DNA of 64,000 bases, taken from NCBI RefSeq assembly GCF_025847275.1, contig NZ_JAOZEV010000007.1, positions 1 to 64,000 on the forward strand. The letters run 5' to 3'. Both the position numbers and the translations under genes were made by a program. Position 1 is the first letter of the stretch. Each line of letters starts with the position of its first letter. Shown in pieces: positions 63,757 to 64,000 of this stretch. The stretch comes from Flavobacterium frigoritolerans (GTDB lineage Bacteria > Bacteroidota > Bacteroidia > Flavobacteriales > Flavobacteriaceae). The notes beneath the pieces were generated by a model. It had not been told where the DNA came from and ran no database searches. It saw only the letters and a list, made by a program, of their open reading frames with translations.

Positions 63757-64000
63757 ATGAGCACACTATTTCCCGAAATCGAAAACACAATTCGTTCTTT
63801 TGATTTTAAAAACATTTCTGCTGAGCGCAAAGATATTTTGCTCCCTTTGGTAGTTTTTATACAAAATAGAGTGAATACGCTACAAGAAATTAGACTGAAT
63901 TTTATTTGTACTCATAATTCGAGAAGAAGCCATTTAGCACAAGTTTGGGCGCAGACTGCTGCTGCACATTTTGGTATAAAAAATGTTTCTTGCTATTCGG
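63757..64000 (+). CDS. Arsenate reductase / low-molecular-weight phosphatase-like protein, C-terminus beyond window
   Basis: The ATG at 63757 opens a frame to the window edge (81 codons). The CX5R phosphatase signature appears as CTHNSRRSH about residue 52, after LPLVVFIQNRVNT. It is the thioredoxin-dependent arsenate reductase-like or protein tyrosine phosphatase-like type. Its place after arsR and DUF6428 supports arsenate reduction. The rest is outside the window. Confidence 0.82.
   Translation, partial: MSTLFPEIENTIRSFDFKNISAERKDILLPLVVFIQNRVNTLQEIRLNFICTHNSRRSHLAQVWAQTAAAHFGIKNVSCYS

Overview
The window looks like a chromosomal segment of a Flavobacterium (Bacteroidota, Flavobacteriaceae). 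The DNA is strongly AT-rich. Several genes have TTTG / TAnnTTTG promoters of the Bacteroidota sigma factor, and Shine-Dalgarno sequences are mostly absent. The gene content fits: TssD (Hcp) and VgrG of the Bacteroidota type VI secretion system (T6SS-iii), a menaquinone pathway, a YpdA/bacillithiol-type reductase, and an arginine decarboxylase beside a deoxyhypusine-synthase homologue, which suits a family that makes homospermidine. No database could be searched; names rest on recognised motifs and lengths.

Layout. (1) 1-8.6 kb, minus strand, is the accessory part: tssD, vgrG, a full-length effector, then a chain of orphan effector C-termini and related lipoproteins (effector, lipoprotein 1, orphan tail 2, lipoprotein 2, orphan tail 3, lipoproteins 3 and 4), then an unknown gene cut by the window edge. 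A 574-bp near-identical direct repeat links the effector with orphan tail 3, and a 136-bp identical block links lipoproteins 1 and 4. I read this as a T6SS effector-immunity cassette array able to change specificity by recombination; it is the best candidate for a little-described system. (2) 9-12 kb holds an unknown exported protein, a serine hydrolase and tRNA-Val, with repeated terminator-like sequence around them. (3) 12-22 kb holds an ABC exporter, proline dehydrogenase, AroB, SpeA with a long leader, the DHS homologue, an acidic-tailed protein and RecQ. (4) 22-29 kb holds PEP carboxylase, an Lrp regulator, and an M14 peptidase divergent from an HTH regulator across six matching operators. 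(5) 29.5-40 kb holds an M23 peptidase cluster, a class V aminotransferase, MsrA, SelO, YpdA, CYTH and a double OmpA-domain protein. (6) 40-52.5 kb holds menC, menA, menB and menD with an S41 peptidase, CvfB and an M28 peptidase between them. (7) 52.5-64 kb holds a thioredoxin-like protein, a pseudo-receiver, twin AraC regulators sharing an upstream element with the pseudo-receiver, a Crp/Fnr protein beside an isochorismatase-like hydrolase, a GPx-type peroxidase, an ECF sigma/anti-sigma pair behind a hairpin-rich intergenic region, and the start of an ars operon.

Non-coding features include strong hairpin terminators between convergent genes, two copies of a MITE-like inverted-repeat element, two copies of another 84-bp intergenic repeat, a structured-RNA-like repeat, and a 580-bp gap with two hairpins carrying the same C-rich loop.
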